Origin: Basidiobolus heterosporus B8920
Taxonomy: Eukaryota; Basidiobolomycota; Basidiobolomycetes; Basidiobolales; Basidiobolaceae
Direction of reading: 5' to 3'
DNA: 11,075 nucleotides
Assembly: GCA_000697455.1 (NCBI GenBank)
Contig: JNET01034843.1
Coordinates: 1-11,075 of the forward strand
Positions 9,868-11,075 of the stretch are shown piece after piece. A model generated the notes under the pieces. It saw only the letters and a list, made by a program, of their open reading frames with translations. It was not told the DNA's origin and did not search any database. Both the position numbers and the translations under genes were made by a program. Every line of letters begins with the position of its first letter. The stretch's first letter is position 1.

Positions 9868-10504
9868 ATGACCATAGCTTCTTCCACAAACACAAGCCAT
9901 AACGAGCTGGGAAATGATTTAACCACAGTAGAACAAGGGCTGGACAACCCAGAAGCAGTATGGAGTCGACTCTACCGTCTACGCAAACAGAGAGCCCATC
10001 TTAACCAGCGATTAAAGCTGTTTATTCGAATCACGATTTTGTTTGGTACCGCAGTGCTCATAGCTGGTATTGATCCACTCAATCTTCAATGGTGGTTTGC
10101 TCTTATTCCCTTAATCCTTATGATAGTGAATATGGTGTTGATCGCGGTAAGCTTGACGTCCTCAACGTGTAATAATCCACTGATTAAATATTGCTTTGCC
10201 ATAGATAATCAGAGGTAAGGTTAGGCTGCTAGAATCGGAGGAGACACACCTCTTACAGAAGCTTAGACCTGCACGAATACCTACATCTGAATCGTTGTCG
10301 ATAGCCAGGCTATCAGCACCGCCACCTACGTATAATATAGCTGCGGTTGAACCTCCAGCCTATTTCAATCCTATGAAGGCACCCAGCTACGCTACACTTC
10401 CAAGTTTACGTATGCAAGCTAGCCAGATGGATGTTTCCGATAGATCTCAAACGCTGGCTTTAGATTTGAGCAAGGTCGCGAGACCGCATAGTTCTATTCC
10501 CTGA
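9868..10504 (+). CDS. Unrecognised two-span membrane protein with PPxY motifs, two exons
   Basis: Exons are 9868-10146 and 10205-10504, with a 58-nt phase-0 intron (GTAAGC...CCATAG). The product has 192 residues. I do not recognise the family. A polar N-terminus (1-30) leads to a basic helix (RLYRLRKQRAHLNQRLK, 34-50), a first hydrophobic span (about 51-68), the short turn IDPLNLQW, and a second span (about 75-95). The second span continues across the splice junction into IIRGK, which supports the join. The long C-terminal tail is Pro/Ser rich with PPTY (133-136), PPAY (143-146) and a weaker APSY (152-155). PPxY motifs are known ligands of WW domains, notably of Rsp5/NEDD4 ubiquitin ligases. 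With both ends on one side of the membrane, it could be a membrane adaptor or substrate for such a ligase; that role is inferred. The TATA box and the poly(A) signal at 10610 frame a tidy transcription unit. Confidence 0.8.
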
Positions 10505-10609
10505 ACACATCAATGTAACATAAATCAAGTTTACTTTTAAAATCTACTTTACCATACCCCACTCCTACGTACGTAATGAAAACATGCCAGGTAATGTAAA
10601 TTAATGATA

Positions 10610-10615
10610 AATAAA
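10610..10615 (+). terminator. Candidate poly(A) signal of the PPxY protein gene
   Basis: AATAAA lies about 105 nt after the TGA stop, within TAATGATAAATAAATGAG. Confidence 0.4.
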
Positions 10616-11015
10616 TGAGTATTTCATCGGCATTCTATCGGCTGGTTGCATCTGGTTGTCATACCTTCGTAATGCTGATGCTATAGTGGTACTTGGGCCA
10701 AATCCATCAGTACAGCGTACAGGATTAATGAGCCAGTGGTGTTAATAAATGTGACAGTCATGTACGGAGATCACTGACCCAAATCAAGTAGGAGTCAGAA
10801 AAGAGATGAGATCCAGTCAGAATAGGAAGAAAAGGAAATCTAATATATTGTAATGATATGGCTCGCTAAGAATGCAATCGATAATACATTCCTCGTATAT
10901 TTAGTTCTTTATTGATATGTCAAATGAACTGGTGAGATCTGATTTCTATCTATAGATTCCCAGGGTATTCGAGAATTTGGTACAATATAGTGCCATAATA
11001 TATTTTGACTATATG

Positions 11016-11075
11016 TTCTATTCTACCCAATTCTAGCATACTACTTATCCTATTCTACTATACTACCCTATATCT
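11016..11075 (+). repeat. Degenerate TATTCTAC/TATACTAC low-complexity tract
   Basis: The last 60 bases are built from imperfect units such as TATTCTAC, CATACTAC, TATTCTAC and TATACTAC, all rich in C/T and A. It looks like a decayed simple repeat that probably continues beyond the window. Confidence 0.5.

Larger units (their letters stand above)
10505..11075. other. Intergenic tail with no recognised gene
   Basis: No long open frame or conserved domain is visible on either strand. The region carries AATAAA at 10610 and 10744 (+) and at 10908-10913 (-), and becomes AT- and pyrimidine-rich toward the end. The minus-strand signal could belong to a gene arriving from beyond the window. Confidence 0.55.

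Overview
The window is eukaryotic nuclear DNA, most likely from a fungus. Every recognisable gene is cut into short exons by introns of about 53-85 nt. The introns begin GT (mostly GTAAGT-like), end AG (mostly TAG or CAG), and carry CTAAC/TACTAAC/CTAAT branch-point motifs. I infer about 40 such introns in 11 kb. Assembling them gives frame-consistent proteins that match known families over their whole length. Compact genes, AT-leaning spacers and candidate AATAAA signals fit a fungus. A full-length katanin p60 suggests a lineage that kept microtubule severing, for example an early-diverging fungus, but I cannot place it closer than that.

Layout from left to right. (1) 1-1067 (+): 3' part of an unrecognised, helical and acidic protein gene. 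(2) 1312-3895 (-): complete katanin p60 AAA ATPase, 17 coding exons, 519 residues, convergent with gene 1. (3) 3896-4866: divergent promoter region of about 970 nt with a 17-nt palindrome and a small tandem repeat. (4) 4867-6093 (+): complete Lag1/Lac1-type ceramide synthase, 4 exons, 336 residues. (5) 6407-9093 (+): complete C-terminal-motor kinesin (kinesin-14, Kar3/KIFC1 type), 15 exons, 598 residues. (6) 9438-9672 (+): possible microprotein gene with a TATA box, a 5'UTR intron and a 28-residue membrane peptide. (7) 9868-10504 (+): two-exon gene for a 192-residue two-span membrane protein with PPxY motifs. (8) 10505-11075: no gene seen; ends in a degenerate pyrimidine-rich repeat.

Katanin severs microtubules and kinesin-14 is a minus-end motor that crosslinks them, so two microtubule genes flank a ceramide synthase. 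Eukaryotic neighbours need not share a function, and nothing here shows co-regulation. The sphingolipid enzyme and the PPxY membrane protein belong to the endomembrane system. No transposon, virus-like element, CRISPR array, rRNA or tRNA was recognised. I found no convincing new multi-gene system. The best leads are the unrecognised gene 1, the microprotein, the PPxY protein, frame-preserving introns (one inside the kinesin P-loop) and telomere-like tracts inside introns.
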